Source: an uncultured Pelagibacteraceae bacterium
GTDB taxonomy: Bacteria; Pseudomonadota; Alphaproteobacteria; Pelagibacterales; Pelagibacteraceae
Direction of reading: 5' to 3'
DNA length: 64,000 nt
NCBI GenBank assembly: GCA_902627935.1
Contig: CACOLA010000002.1
Location: 207,026 to 271,025 of the forward strand
In this document: piece after piece, positions 44,061-53,373 of the stretch
Position numbering within the stretch: the first letter of the stretch is position 1
Layout: each line of letters opens with the position of its first letter
Notes under the pieces: model-generated
The model's input: the letters and a program-made list of their open reading frames with translations, nothing else
Databases searched by the model: none
Told to the model about the DNA's origin: nothing
Made by a program: the position numbers and the translations under genes

Positions 44061-45935
44061 ATGATTTACAGCTCAATTGGATATTATGCATTAATTTTTG
44101 GGATGATTATATCATTTCCTATAATTTTTTTTTCTATAAAAAATTTAAGGAATGCAAAAATTCTTGATAATAAGATAATTAATTTTTCATTTATTCAATT
44201 ACTATTGGTAATTATTAGTTTCTTAGGACTGATACTTTCCTTTGTCTACTCTGATTTTAGCAATGAAACAGTTTTTAATAATTCTCACACAACAAAGCCA
44301 TTATTTTATAAAATTTCTGGAACTTGGGGCAATCATGAAGGAAGCTTATTGCTTTGGTTGCTAGTTTTAACTTTATTTATTTTTATTTTTTTAATTAGGT
44401 CAAATGGATTATTAAAAAATTACAGAATATTGACTGTAATGTTTCAGCAAATAATTATATTAGGTTTTTTTGTTTTTTTAATAAAATCATCAAATCCTTT
44501 TAATTATATTTTTCCAGTTCCTGATGAGGGATTAGGTTTGAATCCTATTTTGCAAGATCCAGCTCTTGCAATTCATCCACCTATTTTATATTTGGGTTAT
44601 GTTGGGTCATCGATAATTTTCTCAAGTGTGTTGGCAGCAACTTCTTTAAATTATATTTCAAAGACTTGGGCCACTCACATTAAGAGGTGGGTATTGGCCT
44701 CATGGATATTTTTAACACTAGGAATTTTATTAGGATCAATTTGGGCTTATTATGAATTGGGTTGGGGTGGTTTTTGGTTTTGGGATCCAGTTGAAAATGT
44801 TTCTTTAATGCCATGGTTGGCATTAACTACTTTGTTACATTGTGTTTTAGTTTTAGAAAAAAGATCTACTCTAAGCTCATGGATTATAATTTTATCTATA
44901 GCAACTTTTACTTTGAGTATGAGTGGAACTTTTTTAGTCCGTTCAGGAATTCTAAATTCCGTCCACACATTTGCCAATGACCCTGAAAGGGGTTTATTTA
45001 TATTAATTTTTTTACTTATATTAATCTTAATCTCTTTTATTATTTTTTTAATTTTTCATAAAAATGAAAAAAAAAAATTAATTTCTTTTTCATTTCTAAG
45101 CAAAGAAACTTCTATATTAATAAATAATTGGTTTATGATGTATTTTTTATCTGTTATTTTAATAGGTACTATTTATCCAATATTTTTGGATGTGATATCC
45201 TCAGAAAAAATTTCTGTTGGTCCACCATTCTATCATAAATTGATTGTTCCTTTCCTTATTCCATTTTTAATTTTTATGGCACTAGGATCTCAACTAAGAT
45301 GGATTAGATCAAATTTAGATGGAAAATTATATTTAATTATTTTTTTTATTTTATCCTTGTCCATGTCAGCTTTAATTGTAAAATATTTAAGTATAGACTA
45401 TTTAATAAATACCATTCTAATCGGGAGTGCATTCTATTTATTTTTTGTAACTATAAGAGATTTTTTTCAAGAAAAATTTGCCAATATTTCTCAAACCATA
45501 TCTCATTTTGGTTTTAGTTTACTAATATTGAGCATTTTATTTAATAATATTTTTTCCAAAGAAATAATTACAAATTTGAAAGTTGGTGAAAAGTTTAAAA
45601 ATGAAAAATTTCAAATTGTATTTGATGATTTAAAAAAATTTGAAAAAAAAAATTATGTATCTTTTAAAGGATATTTTTTAATAAAAGAAAATGAATTTGA
45701 GGATAAACTAGAACCTGAATTGAGAGTTTATAATCAGCCAAATATTACAACTAGTGAAGCAGATATAAAAACTTCATTTTTAAATGACAAATTTATTACT
45801 ATGAATACTGTACAAAATGAGGAGCACTTTAATATAAGATACCAGGTAAAACCTTTTATGCTATGGATATGGATTTCAGTTATATTAATATCTTTTGGAG
45901 GAACCATAAGCTTACTTAAAAAAAAGGGTACATGA
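44061..45935 (+). CDS. ccmF: CcmF, heme lyase subunit
   Basis: A 624-residue multi-span protein. The N-terminal half has WGNHEGSLLLWLLVL, DPALAIHPPILYLGYVG, and the WWD-type motif WAYYELGWGGFWFWDPVENVSLMPWL in two pieces (~228-255), then RSGILNSVHTFANDPERG. The C-terminal part carries a periplasmic beta domain (~500-600) and last spans. It ligates heme to apocytochrome with CcmH. Overlaps ccmG by 4 bases. Confidence 0.97.
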   Translation: MIYSSIGYYALIFGMIISFPIIFFSIKNLRNAKILDNKIINFSFIQLLLVIISFLGLILSFVYSDFSNETVFNNSHTTKPLFYKISGTWGNHEGSLLLWLLVLTLFIFIFLIRSNGLLKNYRILTVMFQQIIILGFFVFLIKSSNPFNYIFPVPDEGLGLNPILQDPALAIHPPILYLGYVGSSIIFSSVLAATSLNYISKTWATHIKRWVLASWIFLTLGILLGSIWAYYELGWGGFWFWDPVENVSLMPWLALTTLLHCVLVLEKRSTLSSWIIILSIATFTLSMSGTFLVRSGILNSVHTFANDPERGLFILIFLLILILISFIIFLIFHKNEKKKLISFSFLSKETSILINNWFMMYFLSVILIGTIYPIFLDVISSEKISVGPPFYHKLIVPFLIPFLIFMALGSQLRWIRSNLDGKLYLIIFFILSLSMSALIVKYLSIDYLINTILIGSAFYLFFVTIRDFFQEKFANISQTISHFGFSLLILSILFNNIFSKEIITNLKVGEKFKNEKFQIVFDDLKKFEKKNYVSFKGYFLIKENEFEDKLEPELRVYNQPNITTSEADIKTSFLNDKFITMNTVQNEEHFNIRYQVKPFMLWIWISVILISFGGTISLLKKKGT

Positions 45936-46447
45936 AAAAAAAACTAATTTCCTTCGCAGTTTTTTTGTCTTTCGTATTTGTATTTATTATTTTTTTCAAA
46001 GGTTTGAATAAATCAAATCAATATGAGCCAAAAAGTAATATTTTAAATATTCCAGAATTTACCACAATTACTTTTTTTAATAAGAAAGAAATTAATTCAA
46101 ATAATATTTTTAATCAGAATAAATTTTATTTACTCAATATTTGGGCCTCATGGTGTTTGCCTTGTAAAGATGAACACTCTCTGTTGTTAAATTTGAGTAA
46201 AAATGATAAATTAGATATAATAGGACTTAATTATAAAGACAATCAAAGAAACGCAAAAAAATTTATTAATGAACTAGGAAACCCATACAAAAAAATTTTA
46301 CTTGATAAAGATGGAACTACGGCAATTGAATGGGGTGCATTTGGTGTTCCTGAGAGTTTTTTGATTTACCAAAATAAGATTATTAAGAAATTCATTGGTC
46401 CACTTGATAAAAATTCCTACGAGGAAATTGTAAAATTAATACAATGA
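45932..46447 (+). CDS. ccmG: CcmG/DsbE thioredoxin-like protein
   Basis: 171 residues: an N-terminal membrane anchor (~6-22) and a periplasmic thioredoxin domain with WASWCLPCKDEH (Cys75, Cys78), GLNYKDNQRNAKKFI and the cis-Pro region GVPESFLI. It reduces apocytochrome CxxCH thiols, with CcmH, before heme ligation. Both start and stop overlap neighbours by 4 bases. Confidence 0.95.
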   Translation: MKKKLISFAVFLSFVFVFIIFFKGLNKSNQYEPKSNILNIPEFTTITFFNKKEINSNNIFNQNKFYLLNIWASWCLPCKDEHSLLLNLSKNDKLDIIGLNYKDNQRNAKKFINELGNPYKKILLDKDGTTAIEWGAFGVPESFLIYQNKIIKKFIGPLDKNSYEEIVKLIQ

Positions 46448-46803
46448 AAATGATAAAATCTACATTAATTATATTATTGTTTTTTTTTAATTTAAACCCA
46501 ATTAAAGCAGATGAAAATGAATTGCAGAATAAAATAGCAAAAAATTTGAGGTGTCTAATTTGTCAGGGTCAGTCAGTCTATGATTCTGATTCTGAATTTG
46601 CAAATAGTGTAAAGTTAGTTATTAAAAAAAAATTACAGGAAGGTTCTTCGGAGGATCAAATTTATAATTTTTTAACGACAAAATACGGTGAATGGATTTT
46701 ATATGATCCCAAATTTAATAAAAATACTTATTTCTTATGGCTTTTACCTCTATTGATATTTTTATTTGGTGGTGCAATAATATTTAAAAAATTAATAAAA
46801 TAA
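46444..46803 (+). CDS. ccmH: CcmH, thiol oxidoreductase subunit
   Basis: 119 residues with a signal peptide (STLIILLFFFNLNPIKA) and the family's RCLICQGQSVYDSDSEFA (reactive Cys37 and Cys40). KYGEWILYDPKFNKNTYFLWLLPL follows, then a C-terminal membrane span. The long C-terminal TPR part seen as CcmI in other bacteria is missing, so this is the short CcmH form. Ends the ccmCDEFGH operon. Confidence 0.95.
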   Translation: MKMIKSTLIILLFFFNLNPIKADENELQNKIAKNLRCLICQGQSVYDSDSEFANSVKLVIKKKLQEGSSEDQIYNFLTTKYGEWILYDPKFNKNTYFLWLLPLLIFLFGGAIIFKKLIK

Positions 46804-46826
46804 AAATTAATCAGGAAAATAAAATC

Positions 46827-47339
46827 ATGATATCGAAAAAACTGAATTTGTTATTCCTAATCATATTAATGCTCACAAATTCAACTGTAGCTGAGGAATT
46901 AAAAAAAAATGAAAATCAATGGAATTTTTTTACAGGAAATTTTGATTTTAGCGATCATAAACAAAAATCAGTTTTAATAGGACTTCAGCATCAAAATGAA
47001 AATTTAAACAGGGACACATTTCTTGGAAACGTTTCTCCAATCACCGGTGGTTTTATTACTGAAAATTCTGCAGCATATATTTATACTGGAATTGAATGGA
47101 ATGTGGACATGGGAAAAAAAATGACTTTCACTCCTAGTTTTGCTCCAGGACTTTATCATGAGGGGGATGGTAAAGATTTAGGACATATTTTAGAATTTAA
47201 ATCAGAGGTGCAATTATCATATAAAACCTCAGAAAAATCTATGTTTGGAGTATCATACAACCATGTTTCTAATGCTAGTTTAGGTGATAAAAATCCTGGG
47301 GCAAATAGTTATATGTTTAATTTCATAAAAAATTTTTAA
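46827..47339 (+). CDS. PagL-like (acyloxyacyl hydrolase) outer-membrane barrel protein
   Basis: 170 residues: a signal peptide (LLFLIILMLTNSTVA) followed by amphipathic beta strands and a C-terminal Phe, as in small outer-membrane barrels. The motif NHVSNASLGDKNPGANSYMF carries His146 and Ser148 of the PagL catalytic set. The position of the PagL Glu (14 after His) is Asn160. PagL removes the 3-O acyl chain of lipid A. A good aggaa-type ribosome-binding site precedes the ATG. It sits between the ccm genes and the hydroxy-acid dehydrogenases. Confidence 0.75.
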   Translation: MISKKLNLLFLIILMLTNSTVAEELKKNENQWNFFTGNFDFSDHKQKSVLIGLQHQNENLNRDTFLGNVSPITGGFITENSAAYIYTGIEWNVDMGKKMTFTPSFAPGLYHEGDGKDLGHILEFKSEVQLSYKTSEKSMFGVSYNHVSNASLGDKNPGANSYMFNFIKNF

Positions 47340-47348
47340 TATAACTTT

Positions 47349-48500
47349 ATGAATTTAAACGATTGTCACAATTTCAAAGATTTTAGAAAGTTAGCTAAAA
47401 AAAAGTTACCTTCACCAATATTTCATTATATTGATGGAGCTGCTGATGATGAGATAACATATTTAAGAAATACAAGCTCATTTGATGATGTTGATCTAGT
47501 TCCTAATGTTTTAAGAGGAGTTGAGAATGTCGACCTATCAACCACAATATTTGGAAAAAAATTAGATTTACCTTTTTATCTTTCACCTACTGCGCTTCAA
47601 AGACTTTTTCATTATGAAGGTGAGAGAGCAGTTGGAAAAGCTGCAAAAAAATTTAATACCATGTTTGGTGTTTCAGCTTTAGCTACTGTCAGTGTAGAAG
47701 AAATTTCATCAATGATAGATACACCAAAAATGTTTCAATTTTATTTTCATAAAGATAGAGGTTTAAATGACTCTTGTTTAGAGAGGGCAAAGGCAGCAAA
47801 ATTTGACGTTATGGCTTTAACAGTTGATACAATTACGGGAGGAAATCGCGAGAGAGATTTGAGAACAGGTTTTACATCCCCACCTAAATTAACATTATCA
47901 AGTTTATTTAGTTTCGCAACTAAGCCAATGTGGGGAATAAATTATTTAACTAAAGGAAAGTTTGAGTTACCTCATCTACAGGACCATGTAAAAGAGGGTA
48001 CTGACGTAAATACATCGATTGGAAATTATTTTTCTACAATGTTAGATCAATCAATGAATTGGAAAGATGCAGAAAAGCTCTGCTCTCAGTGGGGCGGGCA
48101 TTTTGCACTTAAAGGAGTGATGAGTGTAGAGGACGCTAAGAGAGCAGTAGATATTGGCTGTACGGGAATAATGGTTTCAAATCATGGTGGAAGGCAACTT
48201 GATGGGTCAAGAGCACCATTTGATCAATTAGCAGAAATTGTTGATGCTGTAGGAGATAAATTAGATGTTATATGTGAAGGTGGCATACATAGAGGGACAC
48301 ATATGCTTAAGGCATTGTCACTAGGTGCAAAAGCATGTTCAGGTGGTAGACTTTACCTGTATGCTTTAGCTGCCGGCGGACAAGCTGGTGTTGAAAGAGC
48401 CATAGAAAAATATAAATCAGAATTAGTTCGAGATATGAAGTTAATGGGATGCACTAAAATAAGTGATCTAAATAGAAATAATTTAAGATTCAGAAAATAG
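47349..48500 (+). CDS. FMN-dependent alpha-hydroxy-acid dehydrogenase, copy 1
   Basis: A 383-residue (beta/alpha)8 flavoenzyme of the L-lactate dehydrogenase/glycolate oxidase family. It has FHYIDGAADDE with the substrate Tyr, FYLSPTALQRLFH, MFQFYFHKDR, LTVDTITGGNRERDLRTGF, FALKGVMSVEDA, and SNHGGRQLDGSRAPFDQL with the catalytic His and Arg. The phosphate-binding motif usually DGGxRRG reads CEGGIHRGTH, with Glu and His replacing Asp and Arg. It oxidises an (S)-2-hydroxy acid such as lactate or glycolate. The tandem paralogue begins on its last base. Confidence 0.9.
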   Translation: MNLNDCHNFKDFRKLAKKKLPSPIFHYIDGAADDEITYLRNTSSFDDVDLVPNVLRGVENVDLSTTIFGKKLDLPFYLSPTALQRLFHYEGERAVGKAAKKFNTMFGVSALATVSVEEISSMIDTPKMFQFYFHKDRGLNDSCLERAKAAKFDVMALTVDTITGGNRERDLRTGFTSPPKLTLSSLFSFATKPMWGINYLTKGKFELPHLQDHVKEGTDVNTSIGNYFSTMLDQSMNWKDAEKLCSQWGGHFALKGVMSVEDAKRAVDIGCTGIMVSNHGGRQLDGSRAPFDQLAEIVDAVGDKLDVICEGGIHRGTHMLKALSLGAKACSGGRLYLYALAAGGQAGVERAIEKYKSELVRDMKLMGCTKISDLNRNNLRFRK

Positions 48501-49651
48501 TGAGTTTAAAAAATTGTTTTAATTTTGAAGACTTTAGAAATTTAGCAAAAAAAAAATTACCGTCTCCTATCTTTCATTACATTGATGGTGGGTCAGATGA
48601 TGAGTATACTTTAAGGCGAAATACCGAGTCTTTTGATGAGTGTGATTTAATTCCAAATGTGCTTACAGGTGTTGGTAAACCCGATTTATCAACATTTTTA
48701 TTTGGAAGGAAAATAGACATGCCTATTTTTCTTTCTCCTGCAGCAATGCAAAGACTTTACCATTCTGAAGGTGATAAAGCTTCAGCAAGGGCAGCAGAAA
48801 AATTTGGAACTTTTTATAGTATGTCTTCCATGAGCAATAATTCTATCGAGGAAATATCTAATATATCCAGTGGCCCAAAATTATTCCAACTTTATGTTCA
48901 TAAAGATAAATCAATTACTGATGATTTAATAGATAGGTCGAAACGATCAGGATTTGATGCAATGTGTTTAACGGTAGATACTTTAGTTGCGGGAAATAGA
49001 GAAAAGGATCACAGAACAGGATTTACTACACCACCAAAACTTACATTGAAAAGTCTGATGAGTTTTGCAATGAGACCAGGATGGGTGTTAAATTATCTTT
49101 TTGGAAAAAAATTTGAACTTTCAAATGTTAAAAAAAAAACAGACAAAGGCACAAATATTTCAAAATCCGTTATAGAGTATATTAATGAGCAGTACGATCC
49201 ATTAATGGGATGGAAGGATGCAGAATATTGTGTAAAAAAATGGAATGGACCTTTTGCATTAAAAGGAGTGATGTCTGTAGATGATGCAAAAAGAGCAATA
49301 GATATAGGTTGTACAGCAATAATGATTTCAAATCATGGTGGACGCCAATTAGATGGATCACGTTCACCCTTTGATCAGGTGAAGGCAATTTCAGATGCTG
49401 TTGGTGATAAATTAGAGATTATATTAGATGGAGGAGTAAGAAGAGGAACACACGTTCTGAAAGCTTTAGCAGCTGGAGCAAAAGCATGCAGTTTTGGTAA
49501 AATATTTTTGTTCTCTTTAGCCGCAGGTGGTCAACAAGGTGTTGAGCAATTGTTAAAAAACATGCAGGATGAGATAAATAGAAATATGGTTTTAATGGGA
49601 TGTAAAAATTTGAAAGAGTTGAATAGTTCAAAATTAATTTATAGAAAATGA
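48500..49651 (+). CDS. FMN-dependent alpha-hydroxy-acid dehydrogenase, copy 2
   Basis: Also 383 residues and closely similar throughout to copy 1: it starts NCFNFEDFRNLAKKKLPSP, with FHYIDGGSDDE, LSPAAMQRLYH, LFQLYVHKDK, LTVDTLVAGNREKDHRTGF and SNHGGRQLDGSRSPFDQV. Here DGGVRRGTHVLKAL is canonical, but the later GR motif reads FGKIF. The GTG start shares its first base with the copy 1 stop, so the pair is a tandem duplication with coupled translation. The two may oxidise different hydroxy acids or form a heteromer. Confidence 0.9.
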   Translation: MSLKNCFNFEDFRNLAKKKLPSPIFHYIDGGSDDEYTLRRNTESFDECDLIPNVLTGVGKPDLSTFLFGRKIDMPIFLSPAAMQRLYHSEGDKASARAAEKFGTFYSMSSMSNNSIEEISNISSGPKLFQLYVHKDKSITDDLIDRSKRSGFDAMCLTVDTLVAGNREKDHRTGFTTPPKLTLKSLMSFAMRPGWVLNYLFGKKFELSNVKKKTDKGTNISKSVIEYINEQYDPLMGWKDAEYCVKKWNGPFALKGVMSVDDAKRAIDIGCTAIMISNHGGRQLDGSRSPFDQVKAISDAVGDKLEIILDGGVRRGTHVLKALAAGAKACSFGKIFLFSLAAGGQQGVEQLLKNMQDEINRNMVLMGCKNLKELNSSKLIYRK

Positions 49652-49714
49652 TTTCAATTACCTGTAAAACTAAATAAAAAAATAAATTAATTAAATAAAA
49701 TATTAGGATAACTT

Positions 49715-50881
49715 ATGAAATTAGCAAAAAACTTAGATAATTTGGGAACAGAATCGGCATTTGCAGTTTTAGCAGAGGCAAAAAAGTTAGAAGCAAAAGG
49801 TAACCCGATGATACACATGGGGTTAGGACAACCTGATTTTAAAACTCCAAAACATGTTGTTGATGCTGCGAAAAAAGCTTTAGACGATGGTCATCATGGT
49901 TATGTAATGTCTAACGGTATTCCTGAGTGCAGACAAGCAGTAACTAGATGGATAAAAAAACGTTATAATGCAGACATTGATTTTGAGAGAATCCTAATAA
50001 TGCCAGGTGGAAAACCTACAATGAGTTATGCTATTCAATGTTTTGGTGAGCCAGGTGCAGAAATTATTCATCCAACACCAGCTTTCCCTATCTATGAGTC
50101 TATGATAAATTACACTGGTTCTACTTCAGTTCAATATGATTTAACTGAAGATAAAGACTTAAAATTTAAAGCAGATAAAATTCTCTCTTTAATAACTGAC
50201 AAAACTAGATTGCTTATACTAATTAATCCTAATAATCCAACAGGAAGTTTTGTTGAGAAACCAGAAATAGATAAATTAGCTGAGGGCCTTAAGAAGCATC
50301 CCCATGTAACAATTTTAAGTGATGAAATATACAGTAGACAAATCTTTGATGACAAGGAGATGCCATCATTTTTTAATTATCCAGAATTGAGAGAAAGATT
50401 AATTGTATTAGAAGGCTGGAGTAAAGCTTACTCGATGACCGGGTGGAGATTAGGATGGAGTTTTTGGCCCAAAGATTTAGTTCCACATGTAAACAAATTG
50501 CTAATAAACAGCGTATCGTGTGTTAACGCTGCAGCCCAATTTGCTGGAATTGCAGCATTAGATGGACCAGATGACTCAATACATGAAATGATGAAAAAAT
50601 TTACTGAAAGAAGAAAGTTAATTTATGAGGGTTTAAACAGTTTACCAGGTGTTGAATGTAGTTTGCCAGGTGGAGCTTTTTATGCATTTCCGAAAATTAT
50701 CGGAACAGGAATGAATGGAGCTGAATTCTGTAAAAAAGCAATGCATGAAGCAGGAGTTGCAATAGTTCCTGGTACAGCATTTGGAAAAACCTGTAACGAT
50801 TATGTAAGATTTAGTTTTGCATGTTCACAACAAAATATTTCGGATGCATTGGAAAACCTGAAAAAAATGCTCTCTAAATAA
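49715..50881 (+). CDS. Class I/II PLP-dependent aminotransferase
   Basis: A 388-residue fold-type I aminotransferase: MGLGQPDFKTPKHV, GYVMSNGIPECRQAV, PGGKPTMSYAIQCFGEPGAEII, ILINPNNPTGSF, LSDEIYSRQIF and the PLP Lys in WSKAYSMTGWRLGW. The C-terminal Arg lies in YVRFSFA. It is in the aspartate/alanine/glyoxylate-like group, but substrate cannot be read. Its place in a set of 2-oxo and hydroxy acid genes suggests amination of an oxo acid such as glyoxylate or pyruvate. Confidence 0.92.
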   Translation: MKLAKNLDNLGTESAFAVLAEAKKLEAKGNPMIHMGLGQPDFKTPKHVVDAAKKALDDGHHGYVMSNGIPECRQAVTRWIKKRYNADIDFERILIMPGGKPTMSYAIQCFGEPGAEIIHPTPAFPIYESMINYTGSTSVQYDLTEDKDLKFKADKILSLITDKTRLLILINPNNPTGSFVEKPEIDKLAEGLKKHPHVTILSDEIYSRQIFDDKEMPSFFNYPELRERLIVLEGWSKAYSMTGWRLGWSFWPKDLVPHVNKLLINSVSCVNAAAQFAGIAALDGPDDSIHEMMKKFTERRKLIYEGLNSLPGVECSLPGGAFYAFPKIIGTGMNGAEFCKKAMHEAGVAIVPGTAFGKTCNDYVRFSFACSQQNISDALENLKKMLSK

Positions 50882-50919
50882 GCTGTATTTTTTTTAAAAT
50901 ATTCTTTAATATCTGAGAC

Positions 50920-52293
50920 ATGAATGAACAGATTCAATCTGAGCTTAAAAAGATCTATAATAGCAGATATTCAATTTCAGAGTCTACAAGAGCTACTTAT
51001 TCTAGGGGAGAAGATACCTATGATCCAATACTCTCACAAGCGGTAGTTTTTCCAGAAACAAATGAAGAGGTTTCAAAAACATTATTATTGTGTAACCATC
51101 ATAAAGTTCCAGTAGTTCCTTTTGGAACAGGTACGTCTTTAGAAGGAAATGTTGTTGGCAATGAAGAAGGTATAACTATCTCCCTAGAAAAAATGAATAA
51201 GATACTGAGTGTAAATGTTGAGGATTTTGATTGTAGAGTTCAAGCTTGTGTAACTAAAGAACAGTTAAATGAATATTTGAGAGAAGATGGAGTTTTTTTT
51301 CCAATTGATCCAGGAGCAAATGCTGCAATTGGAGGTATGGCATCAACATCAGCATCAGGAACAATGGCGGTTAAATATGGTACCATGAAAACTGTAATTA
51401 CAGGACTTACTGTTGTATTGCCGAATGGAGAAATTATAAGAACAGGAGGAAGAACAAAAAAAACTTCTGCAGGATACAATCTTACAAATTTATTTATTGG
51501 CTCTGAGGGAACCTTAGGCATTATTACAGAAGTTCAGTTAAGATTATCTCCTATACCAGAGAGTATAATGAGCGCTGTTTGTCATTTCCCTAATTTGGAA
51601 GATGCCGTGAAAACTGCTCAACAGGTTATTCAATATGGTGTCCCAATCGCCAGAATTGAAATGTTAAATAGAGACCAGATGGAAATAAGTATTAATTATT
51701 CAAAACTTAATGATGTAAAAGCATTACCGACATTATTTTTTGAATTTCATGGCTCTGAAGTATCTAATAAAGAAAATATTAAAATAGTTGAAGATTTATC
51801 TAATGATAATAATGGCAGCTCTTTTAAATGGGCTAAAGACCTGGCTGAAAGAAATAAATTATGGCAAGCAAGATGGGATGTATATTATTCTGTAAAGGCA
51901 TTGATAGATAATGGAAGAGTTTATTCAACAGACGTATGTTTGCCTATCTCAAAAATAACGGAATGTGTTAATTATGCAGAAGAGCAAACCAAAAAATTTG
52001 GATTAAGAGCCCCGATGGTAGGTCATCTCGGTGATGGAAATTTTCATGTTTTGTTACCTTTTGACCCCAAAAAAAAAGAGACCTACACCAAGATAAGAGA
52101 ATTTAACGATTTGTTAATTAAAAAGGCTTTAAAATTAAATGGAACTATAACAGGAGAACACGGAGTAGGACTTCATAAAAAAGAATATCTTTTAGAGCAA
52201 CACCCAGATAATATTCCTATAATGAAATCAATTAAAAGAACCTTGGATCCGAATAGCATAATGAATCCTGGTAAAATTTTTGATTTAAACTAA
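50920..52293 (+). CDS. GlcD/D-lactate dehydrogenase-type FAD oxidase
   Basis: A 457-residue FAD_binding_4 (VAO) family protein. It has VVPFGTGTSLEGNVVG, PIDPGANAAIGGMASTSASG, GLTVVLPNGEIIRTGGRTKKTSAGYNLT in two stretches, LFIGSEGTLGIITEVQLRL and, in the cap/C-terminal domain, GHLGDGNFHV and TGEHGVGLHK with the metal-binding His residues, ending SIMNPGKIF. It oxidises a D-2-hydroxy acid (glycolate, D-lactate or similar). Lies 39 bases after the aminotransferase and 8 before the dehydrogenase. Confidence 0.93.
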   Translation: MNEQIQSELKKIYNSRYSISESTRATYSRGEDTYDPILSQAVVFPETNEEVSKTLLLCNHHKVPVVPFGTGTSLEGNVVGNEEGITISLEKMNKILSVNVEDFDCRVQACVTKEQLNEYLREDGVFFPIDPGANAAIGGMASTSASGTMAVKYGTMKTVITGLTVVLPNGEIIRTGGRTKKTSAGYNLTNLFIGSEGTLGIITEVQLRLSPIPESIMSAVCHFPNLEDAVKTAQQVIQYGVPIARIEMLNRDQMEISINYSKLNDVKALPTLFFEFHGSEVSNKENIKIVEDLSNDNNGSSFKWAKDLAERNKLWQARWDVYYSVKALIDNGRVYSTDVCLPISKITECVNYAEEQTKKFGLRAPMVGHLGDGNFHVLLPFDPKKKETYTKIREFNDLLIKKALKLNGTITGEHGVGLHKKEYLLEQHPDNIPIMKSIKRTLDPNSIMNPGKIFDLN

Positions 52294-52301
52294 AATTTGT
52301 T

Positions 52302-53255
52302 ATGAAAAAAATTTTGATTACTAGAAGGTTATTAAGAGAGTGTGAAGATAAAGCTTCAAAAATATTCGAGACTACCTTTAATAAAAACGATGAACTTTAT
52401 TCTCAAACAAAAGTGATTGAAATGAGTAAAGGTTGTGACGGAATTCTTACCTCTCTAACTGATAAGATGGATGCTGATACAATAAATAAATTACCAGACA
52501 CTATTAAGATCCTATCAAATTTTGCAGTGGGATTTGGAAATATTGATCTAGAGGCAGCAAAAAAAAGGGGAATAGCTGTTACTAACACACCAGACGTTTT
52601 AACCGATGCAACAGCTGAAATTGGAATATTATTAATACTAGGAGCATGTAGAAGAGCTCATGAAGGTATATTGGACGCAAAGGAGAGCAATTGGAAGTGG
52701 TCAGCAGATTATTTAATTGGAAAACAACTGACTGGTTCAAGATTGGGAATTTTAGGTATGGGAAGAATTGGTCAAAAGATTGCGAAAATAGCAAAATCTT
52801 TAGGAATGATAATCCATTATCACAATCGTTCAAAATTAAGCAATGAAAAAGAAGATGGTGCAATTTATCATGATAATTTAAAAGATCTTTTATCAGTTTC
52901 AGATGTCTTATCAGTATGTTGCCCTGCATCTAAAGAGACAATTGATATGATTAATAAAGATACAATTGAATACTTACCTAAGGGAGCTGTAGTTACAAAT
53001 GTTGCAAGAGGAGATATTATCGACGATGAGGCTTTAATTGATGCTTTAGATAGAAGAAAAGTTTATGCGGTTGGATTGGATGTTTATAAAAATGAGCCAA
53101 ATTTAAACCCAGGTTATCTTAAACATAAGAGTGCATTTATTCTTCCTCATCTTGGCAGCGCCACTAAAGAAACAAGAGCTGCAATGGCAAATCTAGCGAT
53201 AGATAATATCGATGAGTTTTTCCAGACCGGAAATTGTAAAAATAAAGTCAATTAA
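52302..53255 (+). CDS. D-2-hydroxyacid dehydrogenase (glyoxylate/hydroxypyruvate reductase-like)
   Basis: A 317-residue NAD(P)-dependent enzyme: VGFGNIDLEAAKKRGIAVTNTPDVLTDATAE near ~75-105, the Rossmann motif LGILGMGRIGQKIAK, NVARGDIIDDEALIDAL with the active-site Arg, GLDVYKNEP with the Glu, and LPHLGSATKETR with the catalytic His. This is the GyaR/GRHPR type. It would reduce glyoxylate to glycolate or hydroxypyruvate to glycerate, complementing the oxidases upstream. Last gene before the TRAP transporter. Confidence 0.93.
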   Translation: MKKILITRRLLRECEDKASKIFETTFNKNDELYSQTKVIEMSKGCDGILTSLTDKMDADTINKLPDTIKILSNFAVGFGNIDLEAAKKRGIAVTNTPDVLTDATAEIGILLILGACRRAHEGILDAKESNWKWSADYLIGKQLTGSRLGILGMGRIGQKIAKIAKSLGMIIHYHNRSKLSNEKEDGAIYHDNLKDLLSVSDVLSVCCPASKETIDMINKDTIEYLPKGAVVTNVARGDIIDDEALIDALDRRKVYAVGLDVYKNEPNLNPGYLKHKSAFILPHLGSATKETRAAMANLAIDNIDEFFQTGNCKNKVN

Positions 53256-53346
53256 TTCTACCAAGGATTGTAAAAAATTTAATTTCTGCGACATCTACGT
53301 TTTTTTTTAGAAAGACTCTAATCTGATTCTATGCTTTAATTATTAC

Positions 53347-53358
53347 AGTTAATTAACT
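53347..53358. repeat. 12-bp perfect palindrome upstream of dctP
   Basis: AGTTAATTAACT is its own reverse complement and lies 6 bases before the aggag ribosome-binding site of the TRAP binding-protein gene. It could be an operator half-site pair or a small hairpin. It has no G/C core and AT-rich palindromes arise by chance, so confidence is low. The remaining intergenic bases (53256-53346) show only a T-rich tract. Confidence 0.25.
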
Positions 53359-53373
53359 TTAATAGGAGTAATA

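Noticed and set aside
44750..44977. 75-codon minus-strand frame within ccmF
   Set aside because: Antisense to the conserved tryptophan-rich region of ccmF; no ribosome-binding site.
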